Counted from the stretch's first letter, positions 27,501 through 37,093 are shown. The stretch: DNA of 64,000 bases from Bacteroides thetaiotaomicron VPI-5482 (GCF_000011065.1 NC_004663.1:4464001-4528000); one strand, 5' to 3'. The notes: generated by a model from the letters alone, not told the origin. A program made the numbers and translations.

Positions 27501-27702
27501 GAAAACGATTGATGTCGGTTATACTCTTCCGAAGAAGATCGTGAATAAGATACATTTTAATAATGTACGTATTTTCATGACAGGAACTAATTTACTGACA
27601 TGGTCCAGTTTTAAACTTTGGGATCCTGAAATGGGGGCTTCACGTGGTGAGCAATATCCATTAGCTAAGTCTATAACACTCGGTTTAAGCGTTAACTTAT
27701 AA
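24562..27702 (+). CDS. susC-like: Cassette 2: SusC/RagA-family TonB-dependent transporter
   Basis: 1046 residues. Signal peptide ending INALAQQ, regulatory-like domain (VSGIVTDENKEPVIGANVSV), plug (DEVVITGTGAQTKLTQTGAI, GANGVVLITTKHGKAG), and barrel ending in ITLGLSVNL. It is complete and without frameshift. Its closest relative in the window is the cassette 3 copy (shared GTGNKTNPWVAATQTGFNENW region). It starts 11 bases after the IPT-NHL stop. It imports a glycan with the SusD encoded next, if the cassette is expressed. Confidence 0.97.
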   Translation: MKKLFVLCTMLLWVAINALAQQKISVSGIVTDENKEPVIGANVSVKDVPGLGTITDLNGRYVIKVEPYNRLVFSYIGYQSQEVLIKNQSKVNIVLKEDVTNAIDEVVITGTGAQTKLTQTGAITTVNVDHLKANPSSSIVNTLAGNVAGVLAMQTSGQPGKNVSEFWIRGISTFGASTSAYVLVDGFERSMDEINIEDIESFSVLKDASATAIYGSKGANGVVLITTKHGKAGKINITAKAETTYNMRTITPEFENGVNYANFLNEARITRNYEPVYQPEELDIIRLGLDPDLYPNVDWMDLLLKEGAWQHRVNLNMNGGGNTARYFVSFSYLDEQGMYNTDSSLKGDYNTNADYRRYNYRMNTDIDITKSTLLKLGVSGYLSKRNSPGLGDSDVWGELFGYTPIRTPVLYSNGYVPAVGTGNKTNPWVAATQTGFNENWKNTIQTNVTLEQKLDFITKNLKFVGRFGYDTYNDNTIKRHKWPEQWLAERARNEEGELVFKKISGAGNMAQESSSSGNRREFLDLTLNWNRAFKAHHPSATLKYTQDAFVKTVALGDDLKEGVSRRNQALAGRFAYNYNYRYFVDFNFGYNGSENFAKGHRFGFFPAYSLAWNIAEEKIIKKHLKWMNMFKVRYSYGKVGNDNVGTRFPYLYSIADNYKENDQTKYYAGYNWATYGSNKSYNGLRYTKLASNDITWEIATKSDLGIDMALFNDKFTATIDYFDESRSGIYMERAFLPGMVGLDGNKPYANVGEVNSKGFDGNFSYKQKISDVKFTVRGNITYSKNEIIERDEENNVYAYQMKKGYRVNQNRGLIALGLFKDYDDIRNSPTQKYGPVMPGDIKYKDVNGDGVVNDGDIVAIGSTSKPNLIYGLGLSATWKGLDVSLHFQGAGKSQFFTYGKCIWAFTEGQWGNILKGTLDNRWVDAETAQKLGIPANENPNASYPRLSYTDNGNGNTTIYEYKNNYRNSTYWLRNGSYVRLKTIDVGYTLPKKIVNKIHFNNVRIFMTGTNLLTWSSFKLWDPEMGASRGEQYPLAKSITLGLSVNL

Positions 27703-27718
27703 AATTCAGAACAATAAA

Positions 27719-29767
27719 ATGAAAAAATATATATTATTGATAATTATAATCGGTTTCGGGACTACATCATGTTCTGACTATTTGGATTCAGAATACATTT
27801 TTAAAGATCGTGAATCTTTGGAGAAGATATTTACAGATTATGATAAGACCGAACAGTGGTTGGCACGTGCATATTCATTCCTTACCGGGCAATGCTGCGA
27901 TGTAGGCAGTAAACGCAATACTCCGTTTGTGTTTGACGACTGTATGTACTATGGTGATGATGATGTTACCATAGACGCATCCAAAGGTGGAAACATGTCA
28001 TATAATAAGTTTCATGAAGGAGGGTATGACGAAGGTGCTTTCCAGGATACTTGGGATCGCTGTTATAATGGTATTCGTCAGGCTACGATTTTCATGCAGA
28101 ATGTGGATATGAACGATAAATATAAACCTGAAGAGATTGTTGATCTTAAAGCGCAAGCGCGTTTTGTTAGAGCTTATTTTTATTGGATTCTTCTTCGTAA
28201 ATATGGGCCGATACCTCTAGTTCCGGAAAATGGTTTTAACTACAATGACTCTTATGATGATGTCGCTACACCACGCAGTTCTTATGATGTTTGTGCCAAT
28301 TATATTGCAAGTGAAATGGTAATAGCAGCTAAAGATTTGCCATTGACGAGAGAGCAACTTAGTATAAACCGTCCGACGCGGGGAGCGGCTTTGGCTACCC
28401 GTGCATTAGCTCTATTGTATGCTGCCAGTCCGTTAACGAATGGTAATAATGATGAATATGCACAACAATTGCTGGATGATAAAGGTAATCGTTTGCTTTC
28501 TCCTGAATATGATGAAAGTAAATGGGCAAAAGCAGCTGCTGCCTGCAAAGATGTAATGGAATTGAATGTATATAAGCTTTATACCACAGGTATCAATACC
28601 GTGAATACAGGTGCTTTTCCGGCAACTATAGCGCCTCCACATCACGATGTATATTCAAATGAAGATTTTCCGAATGGATGGGCGAATATTGATCCATACG
28701 AATCATATCGTGCATTGTTTAATGGAACTGTGTCATCAGTAGATAATCCTGAACTGATTTTTACTAGAGGGCAGAACATCGGTGGTGAACGCATTAAGGA
28801 TATGGTAATTCACCAACTGCCTTCCGTTGCTAAAGGATGGAATACCCATGGAATGACTCAAAAACAAGTAGATGCTTATTATATGAATACTGGAGACGAT
28901 TGTCCTGGAATGAATTCTCAGTACGCAGGATACCAAGCATATAAGGATCGTGTAGACAATCGCCCGCGACCAGTCGGCTATACTTCAAACGCACAGGACT
29001 ATAAACCGCTTTCTGCAAATGTTTCTTTGCAATATGCAAATCGGGAACCACGTTTTTATGCTTCTGTTGCTTTTAACGGTGCCAGATGGTATTTAGGAAA
29101 TGAATCTCAGCAAGCAAATCAGAATAAACAAGTATTCTACTATCGAGGTGGAGGTAATGGTTATTCCAATAATATGTTTTGGCTGCGTACAGGTATTGGA
29201 GTGATGAAATACGTGAACCCAAGCGATACTTATGAAAATAGCGACGGAGCCAAAATTATTGATAAAGATGAACCAGCTATTCGTTATGCCGATATTCTGT
29301 TGATGTATGCAGAGGCATTAAACGAATTGACTACATCTTATGAGGTTTCCTCATGGGACGGAATTAAAGCTTATACCATTAACCGTGATCCGGAAGAAAT
29401 GAGAAAAGGAATAAAACCTGTGCGTATGCGTGCCGGTGTACCGGATTATGATACTCCTATATATGATAACCCTGCAAAATTCCGTATTAAACTGAAACGT
29501 GAACGACAGATTGAGCTCTTTGCTGAAGGGAAACGTTACTATGATCTTCGTCGTTGGAAAGATGCAGAATTGGAAGAGTCAGTGCCTGTTTATGGTTGTT
29601 ATACTTTTATGACTGAAAGTCAGAAAGATCTTTTCCATACACCGGTACCCATATCTAATCTTTCAGCAACTTTTTCATCCAAAATGTATTTCTGGCCTAT
29701 AAAACATGATGAATTGAAACGCAACAAACGTTTAACTCAGAATCCTGGTTGGACTTATAATGATTAA
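27719..29767 (+). CDS. susD-like: Cassette 2: SusD/RagB-family outer-membrane lipoprotein
   Basis: 682 residues. Lipobox Cys in TTSCSDYLDSEYIF. SusD signatures: WDRCYNGIRQATIFMQNVD, ARFVRAYFYWILLRKYGPIPLV, AIRYADILLMYAEALNELT, KLKRERQIELFAEGKRYYDLRRW and the conserved end LTQNPGWTYND. It lies 16 bases after SusC. Predicted to be the surface lid that binds the glycan for the cassette 2 transporter. Confidence 0.96.
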   Translation: MKKYILLIIIIGFGTTSCSDYLDSEYIFKDRESLEKIFTDYDKTEQWLARAYSFLTGQCCDVGSKRNTPFVFDDCMYYGDDDVTIDASKGGNMSYNKFHEGGYDEGAFQDTWDRCYNGIRQATIFMQNVDMNDKYKPEEIVDLKAQARFVRAYFYWILLRKYGPIPLVPENGFNYNDSYDDVATPRSSYDVCANYIASEMVIAAKDLPLTREQLSINRPTRGAALATRALALLYAASPLTNGNNDEYAQQLLDDKGNRLLSPEYDESKWAKAAAACKDVMELNVYKLYTTGINTVNTGAFPATIAPPHHDVYSNEDFPNGWANIDPYESYRALFNGTVSSVDNPELIFTRGQNIGGERIKDMVIHQLPSVAKGWNTHGMTQKQVDAYYMNTGDDCPGMNSQYAGYQAYKDRVDNRPRPVGYTSNAQDYKPLSANVSLQYANREPRFYASVAFNGARWYLGNESQQANQNKQVFYYRGGGNGYSNNMFWLRTGIGVMKYVNPSDTYENSDGAKIIDKDEPAIRYADILLMYAEALNELTTSYEVSSWDGIKAYTINRDPEEMRKGIKPVRMRAGVPDYDTPIYDNPAKFRIKLKRERQIELFAEGKRYYDLRRWKDAELEESVPVYGCYTFMTESQKDLFHTPVPISNLSATFSSKMYFWPIKHDELKRNKRLTQNPGWTYND

Positions 29768-29783
29768 TTAAAAAAGAAAAGAT

Positions 29784-30821
29784 ATGAAAAAGATATATAC
29801 TTATTTGATGATGCTAACTGTTAGCGCATTAATTATCTCCTGTAATGAAGAGTGGAGTGGTGAACAATATGAACATTATATTTCTTTTAAAGCTCCAATA
29901 AACAGTGATGGGGTATCACGAATTAACGTACGCTATAAGGCGAACGAAGCAACTACTTATCAGGTGCCTTTGATAGTTAGCGGTACGACTTTAAATGATA
30001 AAAACTATACAGTACGTATTGGTTTGGACCCAGATACTTTAGTGGTTCTTAATAAAGAACGTTATAGTACGCGTATAGATCTTTATTATCAGGTATTACC
30101 AGCTACTTTCTATTCATTGCCGGAGACCGTTGAAATAAAAGCAGGGGAGAATACAGCACTTTTACCTATAGATTTTAAGTTGAATAATATTGATTTGTCA
30201 GAGAAATGGGTGCTGCCTTTAACTGTTGAAGAATCTTCAGATGGTAGCTATACCCCTAATTATCGTAAGCATTATCGCAAAGCATTACTCCGTGTTATGC
30301 CTTTTAATGATTATTCGGGCAATTATAGTGCAGTAAATTATAAGTGTTATATCAAAGGAGCGGAAAGTGAGGCCCCATTTGTCAAAAACTATGTAATGAC
30401 TTATGTGGTGGACGATCAAAGCCTTTTTTTCTATGCTGGCATTATTGATGAAACCCGTGTCGATAGGAAAGGATATAGGATTCTTGCTAAATTTATAAAT
30501 AATGATAATGGAGAAATCGGCAATGTGGAATTATCTCCTGCAGATTCTGACAATAAAATGAAATTTCAAATAGGTAAAGATGACTATGGGAAAGAGGTAA
30601 CCCCTACCTATAGTGTAACTGAAACAATGGATCCTATTCGTCCTTATTTGAAACGTAAGACTATAATCATTAGAAATATTAATTACACTTATGTTGACTA
30701 TACTACAATTCCGGGGGTAGAAACCGAATATCATGTAATAGGTTCTTTGGCTTTAGAGCGTCAGATCAATACTCAAATACCAGATGAAGATCAAGCTATT
30801 GACTGGGAGGCTGGGAATTAA
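29784..30821 (+). CDS. Cassette 2: DUF1735/DUF4361-like surface lipoprotein
   Basis: 345 residues. Lipobox Cys in IISCNEEWSGEQYEHYISF. It keeps the cassette-wide motifs ISFKAPINSDGVSRINVRY, VPLIVSGTTLNDKNYTV, KWVLPLTVEE, RVMPFNDYSGNYSA and the end INTQIPDEDQAIDWE. Last gene of cassette 2, followed by a strong terminator at 30868. Function as for the cassette 1 copy: glycan binding or accessory is inferred from family and position. Confidence 0.75.
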   Translation: MKKIYTYLMMLTVSALIISCNEEWSGEQYEHYISFKAPINSDGVSRINVRYKANEATTYQVPLIVSGTTLNDKNYTVRIGLDPDTLVVLNKERYSTRIDLYYQVLPATFYSLPETVEIKAGENTALLPIDFKLNNIDLSEKWVLPLTVEESSDGSYTPNYRKHYRKALLRVMPFNDYSGNYSAVNYKCYIKGAESEAPFVKNYVMTYVVDDQSLFFYAGIIDETRVDRKGYRILAKFINNDNGEIGNVELSPADSDNKMKFQIGKDDYGKEVTPTYSVTETMDPIRPYLKRKTIIIRNINYTYVDYTTIPGVETEYHVIGSLALERQINTQIPDEDQAIDWEAGN

Positions 30822-30867
30822 ATAGTTTTGTCTATTGATTAATATTGGATAAATTATCAAATATAAG

Positions 30868-30910
30868 AGATAGAGAAGAACATATGACCGGAGTTCTTCT
30901 CTATCTTTAT
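30868..30910 (+). terminator. Terminator at the end of cassette 2
   Basis: AGATAGAGAAGAAC and GTTCTTCTCTATCT form a perfect 14-bp stem with an 11-base loop followed by TTAT. It separates cassette 2 from the sulfatase genes. Confidence 0.85.
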
Positions 30911-30993
30911 TCTTTTGTGAAAGAAAATCGATTATTTATTAGATATTGCTTTTTATTGGTCAGAATTTTGCCTTTTTTCTATGATATCTTCCT

Positions 30994-31001
30994 TATTTTT
31001 G
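30994..31001 (+). promoter_or_regulatory. -7 promoter box before the sulfatase operon
   Basis: TATTTTTG is an exact TAnnTTTG box about 43 bases before the first sulfatase start and after the cassette 2 terminator, with TTTTG about 23 bases upstream. The sulfatases may therefore be expressed independently of cassette orientation. Confidence 0.45.
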
Positions 31002-31043
31002 TTTGGAAGCAATGAGAATGGTGTTAATTAAATCGGAATAATT

Positions 31044-32405
31044 ATGAATATAAAAAAACATTTACCTTGGTTGGGGGCTTTACTCCCTATTATTAATGCA
31101 CAAGCGGATACGAATCCCAATGTAGTTATCATTTATATCGACGACATGGGTATAGGTGATATTGGCTGTTATGGAGGAAAATTTGTAGCGACGCCCAATA
31201 TTGATAAACTGGCACAGGACGGATTATTGTTTAATCAATATTATTCTTCCGCACCGGTTAGTTCACCCTCCCGTTGTGGATTAACAACAGGACTTTTCCC
31301 TATTGAAGTAGGAATTAATACTTTCCTTAACGACAAGGCAAGTAATAAGAGGTGCGAGCAGCGTAATTATCTGGACGACAAACTTCCTTCTATGGCACGT
31401 GCTTTTCAGAATGCAGGATATGCTACCGGACACATTGGTAAATGGCACATGGGAGGTGGACGTGATGTGCACAATGCCCCTTCTATCAAGAACTATGGGT
31501 TTGATGAATATCTTTCTACTTATGAAAGCCCCGATCCGGACCCTGCGATAACAGCTTCTAAGTGGATATGGTGTGATAATGACAGTATAAAACGTTGGAA
31601 ACGCACAGAATATTTTGTAGATAAGAGTATTGACTTTATTAAACGTCATAAAGATAGTCCATTCTTTCTCAATCTTTGGCCGGATGATATGCATACACCA
31701 TGGGTACCGGAGTTTAAGCAAAAAGAAAGAAAAAGCTGGGAGACAAAAGAGGCGTTTTCGCCTGTGCTTGGAGAGATGGACAAACAAATCGGTCGTTTTA
31801 TTAAGGCACTGGATGATATGGGATTATCCGAAAATACGATTATCATCTTTACCAGTGATAATGGACCTGCACCCAGTTTCAAGGCTGTTCGCTCCGCTTA
31901 TTTGAGAGGTACCAAGAATAGCCTTTACGAAGGAGGTATCCGTATGCCGTTTATTGTCAAATATCCTAAGAAGATTAAACCCGGTCGGGTGAATAATTCT
32001 TCAGTGCTATGTGCGGTGGATTTATATCCTACTTTATGTTCCGTGGCCGGGATTAAAACTGAGAAGAACTATAAAGGTGATGGACAGAATTATGCAAAAG
32101 TTTTGCTCGGGAAGTCGGAGGCAAAACGAAAAACGGATTTAATGTGGGACTTTGGTCGAAATAAGCATTTTGGTTTTCCCGGCAATCCTTACGATAGAAG
32201 TCCGCATCTGGCAATCCGTAGCGGCAAGTGGAAGCTGTTGGTGAACGGAGACGGAAGCGATGCACAACTATATGATATGGAGCTGGATAAATTCGAGAAG
32301 AATAACATAGCTGGCGAACATCCGGAATTAGTTGCAAAACTAAGCAAGAAAGTATGCGAATGGTACGCCCAAAACAAAGATAAAGGATTGCAAACAGACC
32401 TCTAA
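31044..32405 (+). CDS. Sulfatase (S1 family), Ser-type, exported
   Basis: 453 residues with a signal peptide ending INAQA. Metal site IYIDDMGIGDIGCYGG. The activation motif SSPSRCGLTTG fits S-x-P-x-R, so the catalytic formylglycine would come from Ser and needs an anaerobic sulfatase-maturating enzyme (not in this window). The HIGKWHMGG region and C-terminal SDNGPAPS metal site are present. It removes sulfate esters from a glycan; the substrate is not evident. First of four sulfatases in tandem (11-, 7- and 14-base gaps). Bases 31945-31969 recur exactly at 62189-62213. Confidence 0.93.
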   Translation: MNIKKHLPWLGALLPIINAQADTNPNVVIIYIDDMGIGDIGCYGGKFVATPNIDKLAQDGLLFNQYYSSAPVSSPSRCGLTTGLFPIEVGINTFLNDKASNKRCEQRNYLDDKLPSMARAFQNAGYATGHIGKWHMGGGRDVHNAPSIKNYGFDEYLSTYESPDPDPAITASKWIWCDNDSIKRWKRTEYFVDKSIDFIKRHKDSPFFLNLWPDDMHTPWVPEFKQKERKSWETKEAFSPVLGEMDKQIGRFIKALDDMGLSENTIIIFTSDNGPAPSFKAVRSAYLRGTKNSLYEGGIRMPFIVKYPKKIKPGRVNNSSVLCAVDLYPTLCSVAGIKTEKNYKGDGQNYAKVLLGKSEAKRKTDLMWDFGRNKHFGFPGNPYDRSPHLAIRSGKWKLLVNGDGSDAQLYDMELDKFEKNNIAGEHPELVAKLSKKVCEWYAQNKDKGLQTDL

Positions 32406-32416
32406 TTAAAAAAAAC

Positions 32417-34102
32417 ATGAATTCAAAAGCTTTTCTTTTGCCGGCAGCACTGATGATAGCCGGCAATTCCGTTGCAAACTCAAAAGGGAAAAAAACTGAT
32501 AAAAGACCCAATATACTGGTGATTCTTGCAGATGACCTTGGCTATTCTGATTTAGGATGTTATGGCAGTGAAATCCATACACCTAACCTTGATAAACTGG
32601 CACAACAAGGAGTACGCTTCAACCATTTTTATAATGCGAGTCGTAGTTGTCCCACCCGTGCTTCTTTGCTGACCGGACTGTATCAGCATCAGGCAGGAAT
32701 CGGACGAATGACTTTTGATGACAACCTGCCCGGGTATCGTGGCACACTTTCACGTAATGCGGTTACGATAGCCGAAGTGCTGAAAGAATCTGGTTACACT
32801 ACCAGTATGATCGGAAAATGGCATGTTGCTGAAACTCCATTGCGTAAAGATCAGCGTGAATGGCTGGCACATCATGTTTACCATGACACCTATTCGGATT
32901 TATGTCACTATCCGGTAAACCGTGGCTTCGATTCTCATTACGGAACTATTTATGGAGTAGTAGATTACTTTGACCCGTTCAGCCTAGTTGAAGGAGAAGT
33001 ACCTGTAAAAGAAGTACCGGAAGGATACTATATCACTCAAGCACTTTCGGATCGTGCCGCAGAAGAAGTAACGGAATATGCCAAGGATGATAAGCCGTTC
33101 TTCATGTATTTGGCTTATACCGCTCCACACTGGCCGCTCCACGCCTTGCCGGAGGATATTGAAAAGTATAAGGATACGTACAAAGTCGGTTGGGAAGCTA
33201 TACGCAATGCCCGTTACGAGCGTCAGAAGCAACTGGGAATATTTCCGGGAATGGACGATTTTTTGTCCGAACGTCAGTTTAAAGACAGATGGGAGGACAA
33301 TGCTCATGCGGAATGGGATGCCCGTGCGATGGCTGTGCACGCTGCAATGATCGATCGTATGGATCAGGGAATCGGACAGGTTATTGACGCATTGGAGAAG
33401 ACCGGCCAGTTGGATAATACACTGATTCTTTTCCTCTCAGACAATGGTTGCAGTAATGAGAACTGTCAGAATTACTCTCCGGGAGAGAATGACCGTCCGG
33501 ACATGACCCGTAAGGGAGAAAAGATGGTATATCCCCATAATAAAGAGGTATTACCCGGACCGCAAACGACCTATGCTTCATTGGGTGCCCGTTGGGCGAA
33601 TGTGGCAAACACACCTTTCCGCTTTTGGAAAGCCAAATCCTATGAAGGAGGAATCTGCACACCGATGATTGCGCACTGGCCGAAAGGAATTAAAAAGAAT
33701 GTAGGCGGTATGACACCGGAGATAGGTCATGTGATGGACATCATGGCTACTTGTATAGACATGGCTGGAGCAACTTATCCTGCTAAATACAAAGGAAACG
33801 ATATCATTCCTATGGCAGGCAAGAGTTTGCTTCCTATTTTCAAAACCGGTCATCGTGAAGGACATGATTATCTGGGCTTCGAGCATTTCAATGAGCGTGC
33901 ATTCCTTGCCAAAGACGGTTGGAAACTCGTGCGTCCGGGCGAGAATGCCAAATGGGAACTCTACAACTTGAATGAAGACCGGAGCGAACAACATAATCTA
34001 GCTGATAAATATCCGGAGAAGAAGAACGAAATGGTGAAAGCGTACGAGGAATGGGCGAAACGCTGCATGGTAGAACCCTATCCGGGACAAAAAAAGAAAT
34101 AA
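32417..34102 (+). CDS. Sulfatase (S1 family), Ser-type, exported
   Basis: 561 residues, signal peptide near residues 1-22. ILADDLGYSDLGCYG metal motif, then the activation motif SCPTRASLLTG (Ser-type S-x-P-x-R), SMIGKWHV, YTAPHWPLHALPEDI and FLSDNGCSNENC. It is about 100 residues longer than the first sulfatase, with an insert between the two metal-binding halves (RPDMTRKGEKMV). It resembles its downstream neighbour (HWPLHA, TYASLGARWANVANTPFR region) closely enough to suggest a tandem duplication followed by divergence. Confidence 0.93.
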   Translation: MNSKAFLLPAALMIAGNSVANSKGKKTDKRPNILVILADDLGYSDLGCYGSEIHTPNLDKLAQQGVRFNHFYNASRSCPTRASLLTGLYQHQAGIGRMTFDDNLPGYRGTLSRNAVTIAEVLKESGYTTSMIGKWHVAETPLRKDQREWLAHHVYHDTYSDLCHYPVNRGFDSHYGTIYGVVDYFDPFSLVEGEVPVKEVPEGYYITQALSDRAAEEVTEYAKDDKPFFMYLAYTAPHWPLHALPEDIEKYKDTYKVGWEAIRNARYERQKQLGIFPGMDDFLSERQFKDRWEDNAHAEWDARAMAVHAAMIDRMDQGIGQVIDALEKTGQLDNTLILFLSDNGCSNENCQNYSPGENDRPDMTRKGEKMVYPHNKEVLPGPQTTYASLGARWANVANTPFRFWKAKSYEGGICTPMIAHWPKGIKKNVGGMTPEIGHVMDIMATCIDMAGATYPAKYKGNDIIPMAGKSLLPIFKTGHREGHDYLGFEHFNERAFLAKDGWKLVRPGENAKWELYNLNEDRSEQHNLADKYPEKKNEMVKAYEEWAKRCMVEPYPGQKKK

Positions 34103-34109
34103 GAGCATT

Positions 34110-35702
34110 ATGGTAAGAACCAACTTCTTAATGACTGCCCCTTTATTGATGGCATCATTTTGTTCCGCACAGGAGAAACCGAATGTCGTACTGATTCTGG
34201 TAGATGATATGGGTTATTCCGATATCGGTTGTTATGGTGGCGAAATACTTACTCCCAATATTGATGCGTTGGCGTCTAAAGGTGTACGTTTTACTCAGTT
34301 TTATAATACTTCCCGTTCTTGTCCGGCACGTGCAAGTCTGATGACAGGCTTGTACCAGCACCAGGCAGGTATTGGGCAGATGTCCGAAGACCCTTTTGCG
34401 AATCCTGACCAGAAGAGTCCTAATGATTGGGGAGTACAAGGGTATAAAGGCTATCTGAACAGGAACTGTGTCACAATAGCCGAAGTGCTGAAAGAAGACG
34501 GTTACCATACTTATATGGCAGGTAAATGGCATCTGGGAATGCATGGAGAAGAAAAATGGCCTTTACAGCGGGGCTTTGAACGTTTCTATGGTATTCTTTC
34601 GGGGGCATGCAGCTATCTTCGTCCATCGGGAGGACGTGGGCTGACGCTGGATAACACCAAACTTCCGGCTCCGGATGCGCCTTATTATACGACGGATGCT
34701 TTTGCTGATTATGCTATCCAGTTTGTGGATGAACAAAAGGATGACCGCCCTTTCTTTCTCTATTTGGCTTTCAATGCTCCTCATTGGCCGCTACATGCGA
34801 AAGAGAAAGATATACAGAAATTTACAAAGATATATCGTAAGAAAGGTTGGGATGAAATTCGGGAAGCACGGCGTAAACGGATGGCAAAGATGGGGATTAT
34901 TGATTCAAATACAGACTTTGCCGAATGGGAAAACCGGAAATGGGACGAACTGACAGAACAGGAAAAGGACCAAGTCGCTTATCGGATGGCTGTATATGCA
35001 GCTCAGGTGCATTGTGTAGATTACAATATCGGCAAACTGATTGATTGCTTAAAGAAGAATCATAAAATGGACAATACTCTTATTTTGTTCATGTCCGACA
35101 ATGGTGCTTGTGCCGAACCTTATGAAGAGCTGGGAGGAGGAAAGGTGGAGGAAGTGAATAATCCGGCTTCGAGTTTTGCGCCGACTTATGGCAGGGCGTG
35201 GGCGCAGGTTTCTAATACTCCTTTCCGAAAATATAAATGCCGTGCTTATGAAGGTGGCATTTCTACTCCTCTTATTCTGTCGTGGAAAGGAGCATTAGGG
35301 AATAAGAAAGGTAAGTGGTGTCGTGTTCCCGGATATTTGCCGGACATCATGCCGACTATTTTAGAAGCAACCGGAGCTAAATATCCGGAGACTTATCATG
35401 GAGGAAATAAAATTTATCCGTTGGTCGGCAGCAGTCTTTTTCCTGCTGTCCATAAGAAAACGGACTCCTTGCATGAATATATGTATTGGGAGCATCAGAA
35501 CAACAGAGCGATCCGCTGGAGAGATTGGAAGGCTATCCGTGATGAAAAAGGCAAGGAATGGGAACTGTATGATGTCGTAAAAGATCGGACAGAACGCTTT
35601 AATGTGGCAGAACAGCATCCGGAAGTATTGACAAGATTGGTTACGGAATGGGAGCGTTGGGCGCATGCAAACTTTGTTTTACCGAAACATCCGAAAAAAT
35701 AA
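34110..35702 (+). CDS. Sulfatase (S1 family), Ser-type, exported
   Basis: 530 residues, signal peptide ending FCSAQ. ILVDDMGYSDIGCYGGE, activation motif SCPARASLMTG (Ser type), YMAGKWHLG, FNAPHWPLHAKEKDI, FMSDNGACAEP, and C-terminal NRAIRWRDWKAIRDEKGKEW. Family-typical length. Probably co-transcribed with its neighbours. Removes sulfate from a glycan or a glycan fragment; the linkage is unknown. Confidence 0.93.
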   Translation: MVRTNFLMTAPLLMASFCSAQEKPNVVLILVDDMGYSDIGCYGGEILTPNIDALASKGVRFTQFYNTSRSCPARASLMTGLYQHQAGIGQMSEDPFANPDQKSPNDWGVQGYKGYLNRNCVTIAEVLKEDGYHTYMAGKWHLGMHGEEKWPLQRGFERFYGILSGACSYLRPSGGRGLTLDNTKLPAPDAPYYTTDAFADYAIQFVDEQKDDRPFFLYLAFNAPHWPLHAKEKDIQKFTKIYRKKGWDEIREARRKRMAKMGIIDSNTDFAEWENRKWDELTEQEKDQVAYRMAVYAAQVHCVDYNIGKLIDCLKKNHKMDNTLILFMSDNGACAEPYEELGGGKVEEVNNPASSFAPTYGRAWAQVSNTPFRKYKCRAYEGGISTPLILSWKGALGNKKGKWCRVPGYLPDIMPTILEATGAKYPETYHGGNKIYPLVGSSLFPAVHKKTDSLHEYMYWEHQNNRAIRWRDWKAIRDEKGKEWELYDVVKDRTERFNVAEQHPEVLTRLVTEWERWAHANFVLPKHPKK

Positions 35703-35716
35703 AAGAAGGACAGATA

Positions 35717-37093
35717 ATGAATAAACTGATCTTGGGGGCGTCTATGGTAGTAAGTGCAACTACATTGTCGTTTGCACAGCAGGTAGAACGCCCTAATATC
35801 GTTATTGTACTTGCTGACGATTTGGGATGGGGAGATGTCGGATTTCATGGCAGCGAGATAAAAACTCCTTGTCTGAACGCTTTGGCAGCAGAAGGAGTTG
35901 TACTGGATCGGTTCTATACAGCTCCTATCAGTACGCCCACTCGTGCCGGACTTATGACAGGGCGTTATCCCAATAGATTTGGCATACGTACAACCGTTAT
36001 TCCGCCTTGGCGTGAAGACGGATTGGATGAAAATGAAGAAACTCTGGCCGATATGTTGGCACGTAACGGATATAGTAACAGAGCCATTATCGGCAAATGG
36101 CATTTGGGACATACCCGGAAGGTACATTACCCGATAAATAGAGGCTTTTCCCACTTTTACGGGCATCTGAATGGTGCAATTGATTATTTCGATCATATGC
36201 GTGAAGGAGAATTGGATTGGCACAATGACTGGGAGACTTGTTATGATAAAGGATATTCTACTGAATTGATTACCCAAGAAGCTGTCAGATGCATCAATAC
36301 TTATGAGAAAGAAGGTCCGTTCTTGTTGTATGTAGCTTATAATGCCCCTCATACACCGTTGCAAGCGCAGGAAAAAGATATAGAACTTTATTGTGATGAC
36401 TTTGGTAGTCTGACACCGAAAGAGCAGAAGAGAGTAACGTATCAGGCAATGGTGTCCTGTATGGATAGAGGAATTGGTACGATTGTGGATGCTTTGAAGA
36501 AAAAAGGGATAATGGATAATACATTTTTGATCTTTTTTAGTGATAATGGTCCCGCCGGTGTACCGGGATCGTCATCCGGCAAACTACGGGGCAGGAAGTT
36601 TGACGAATGGGACGGAGGTGTGCGTGTGCCGGCTGTCTTTTATTGGAAAAGGGCGGAAAGTAACTATAAGAATCTGAGTTCTCAAGTGACTGGATTTGTA
36701 GATATCGTTCCGACATTGAAAGAGTTAGTAGGAGATAAGAATCGTCCGGAACGTGCGTATGACGGAATCAGTATACTTCCGTTGTTAATAGGTAGTACCA
36801 GTTGTATTGACCGTAATTTCTATTTGGGATGTGGAGCTGTTGTGAACAAAGACTATAAATTGATCAGAAAAGGGCGTAAGCCGGGATTGAATTTGCCACA
36901 AGACTTTCTGGTAGACTATCAAACAGACCCTTACGAGAAAAAGAATGCTTCTAATGGAAATGAACAGATTGTGAGATCTTTGTATCAGGTTGCTCTGAAA
37001 TATGATACCATTACTCCTTGTTTACCCGAGATTCCTTATGGTAAAGGACGTGAGGGGTTTAAAGCACCTGTGGAGTGGAAAGTAACACGCTGA
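35717..37093 (+). CDS. Sulfatase (S1 family), Ser-type, exported
   Basis: The start at 35717 (MNKLILGASMVVSATTLSFAQ) gives a clean signal peptide; the frame is open to 35648 but would overlap the previous gene. 458 residues. VLADDLGWGDVGFHGSE, activation motif STPTRAGLMTG (Ser type), IIGKWHLGH, YNAPHTPLQAQEKDI, FFSDNGPAG. It is less similar to sulfatases 2 and 3 than they are to each other, so the four probably attack different positions. Last gene before the convergent ATPase. Confidence 0.93.
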   Translation: MNKLILGASMVVSATTLSFAQQVERPNIVIVLADDLGWGDVGFHGSEIKTPCLNALAAEGVVLDRFYTAPISTPTRAGLMTGRYPNRFGIRTTVIPPWREDGLDENEETLADMLARNGYSNRAIIGKWHLGHTRKVHYPINRGFSHFYGHLNGAIDYFDHMREGELDWHNDWETCYDKGYSTELITQEAVRCINTYEKEGPFLLYVAYNAPHTPLQAQEKDIELYCDDFGSLTPKEQKRVTYQAMVSCMDRGIGTIVDALKKKGIMDNTFLIFFSDNGPAGVPGSSSGKLRGRKFDEWDGGVRVPAVFYWKRAESNYKNLSSQVTGFVDIVPTLKELVGDKNRPERAYDGISILPLLIGSTSCIDRNFYLGCGAVVNKDYKLIRKGRKPGLNLPQDFLVDYQTDPYEKKNASNGNEQIVRSLYQVALKYDTITPCLPEIPYGKGREGFKAPVEWKVTR

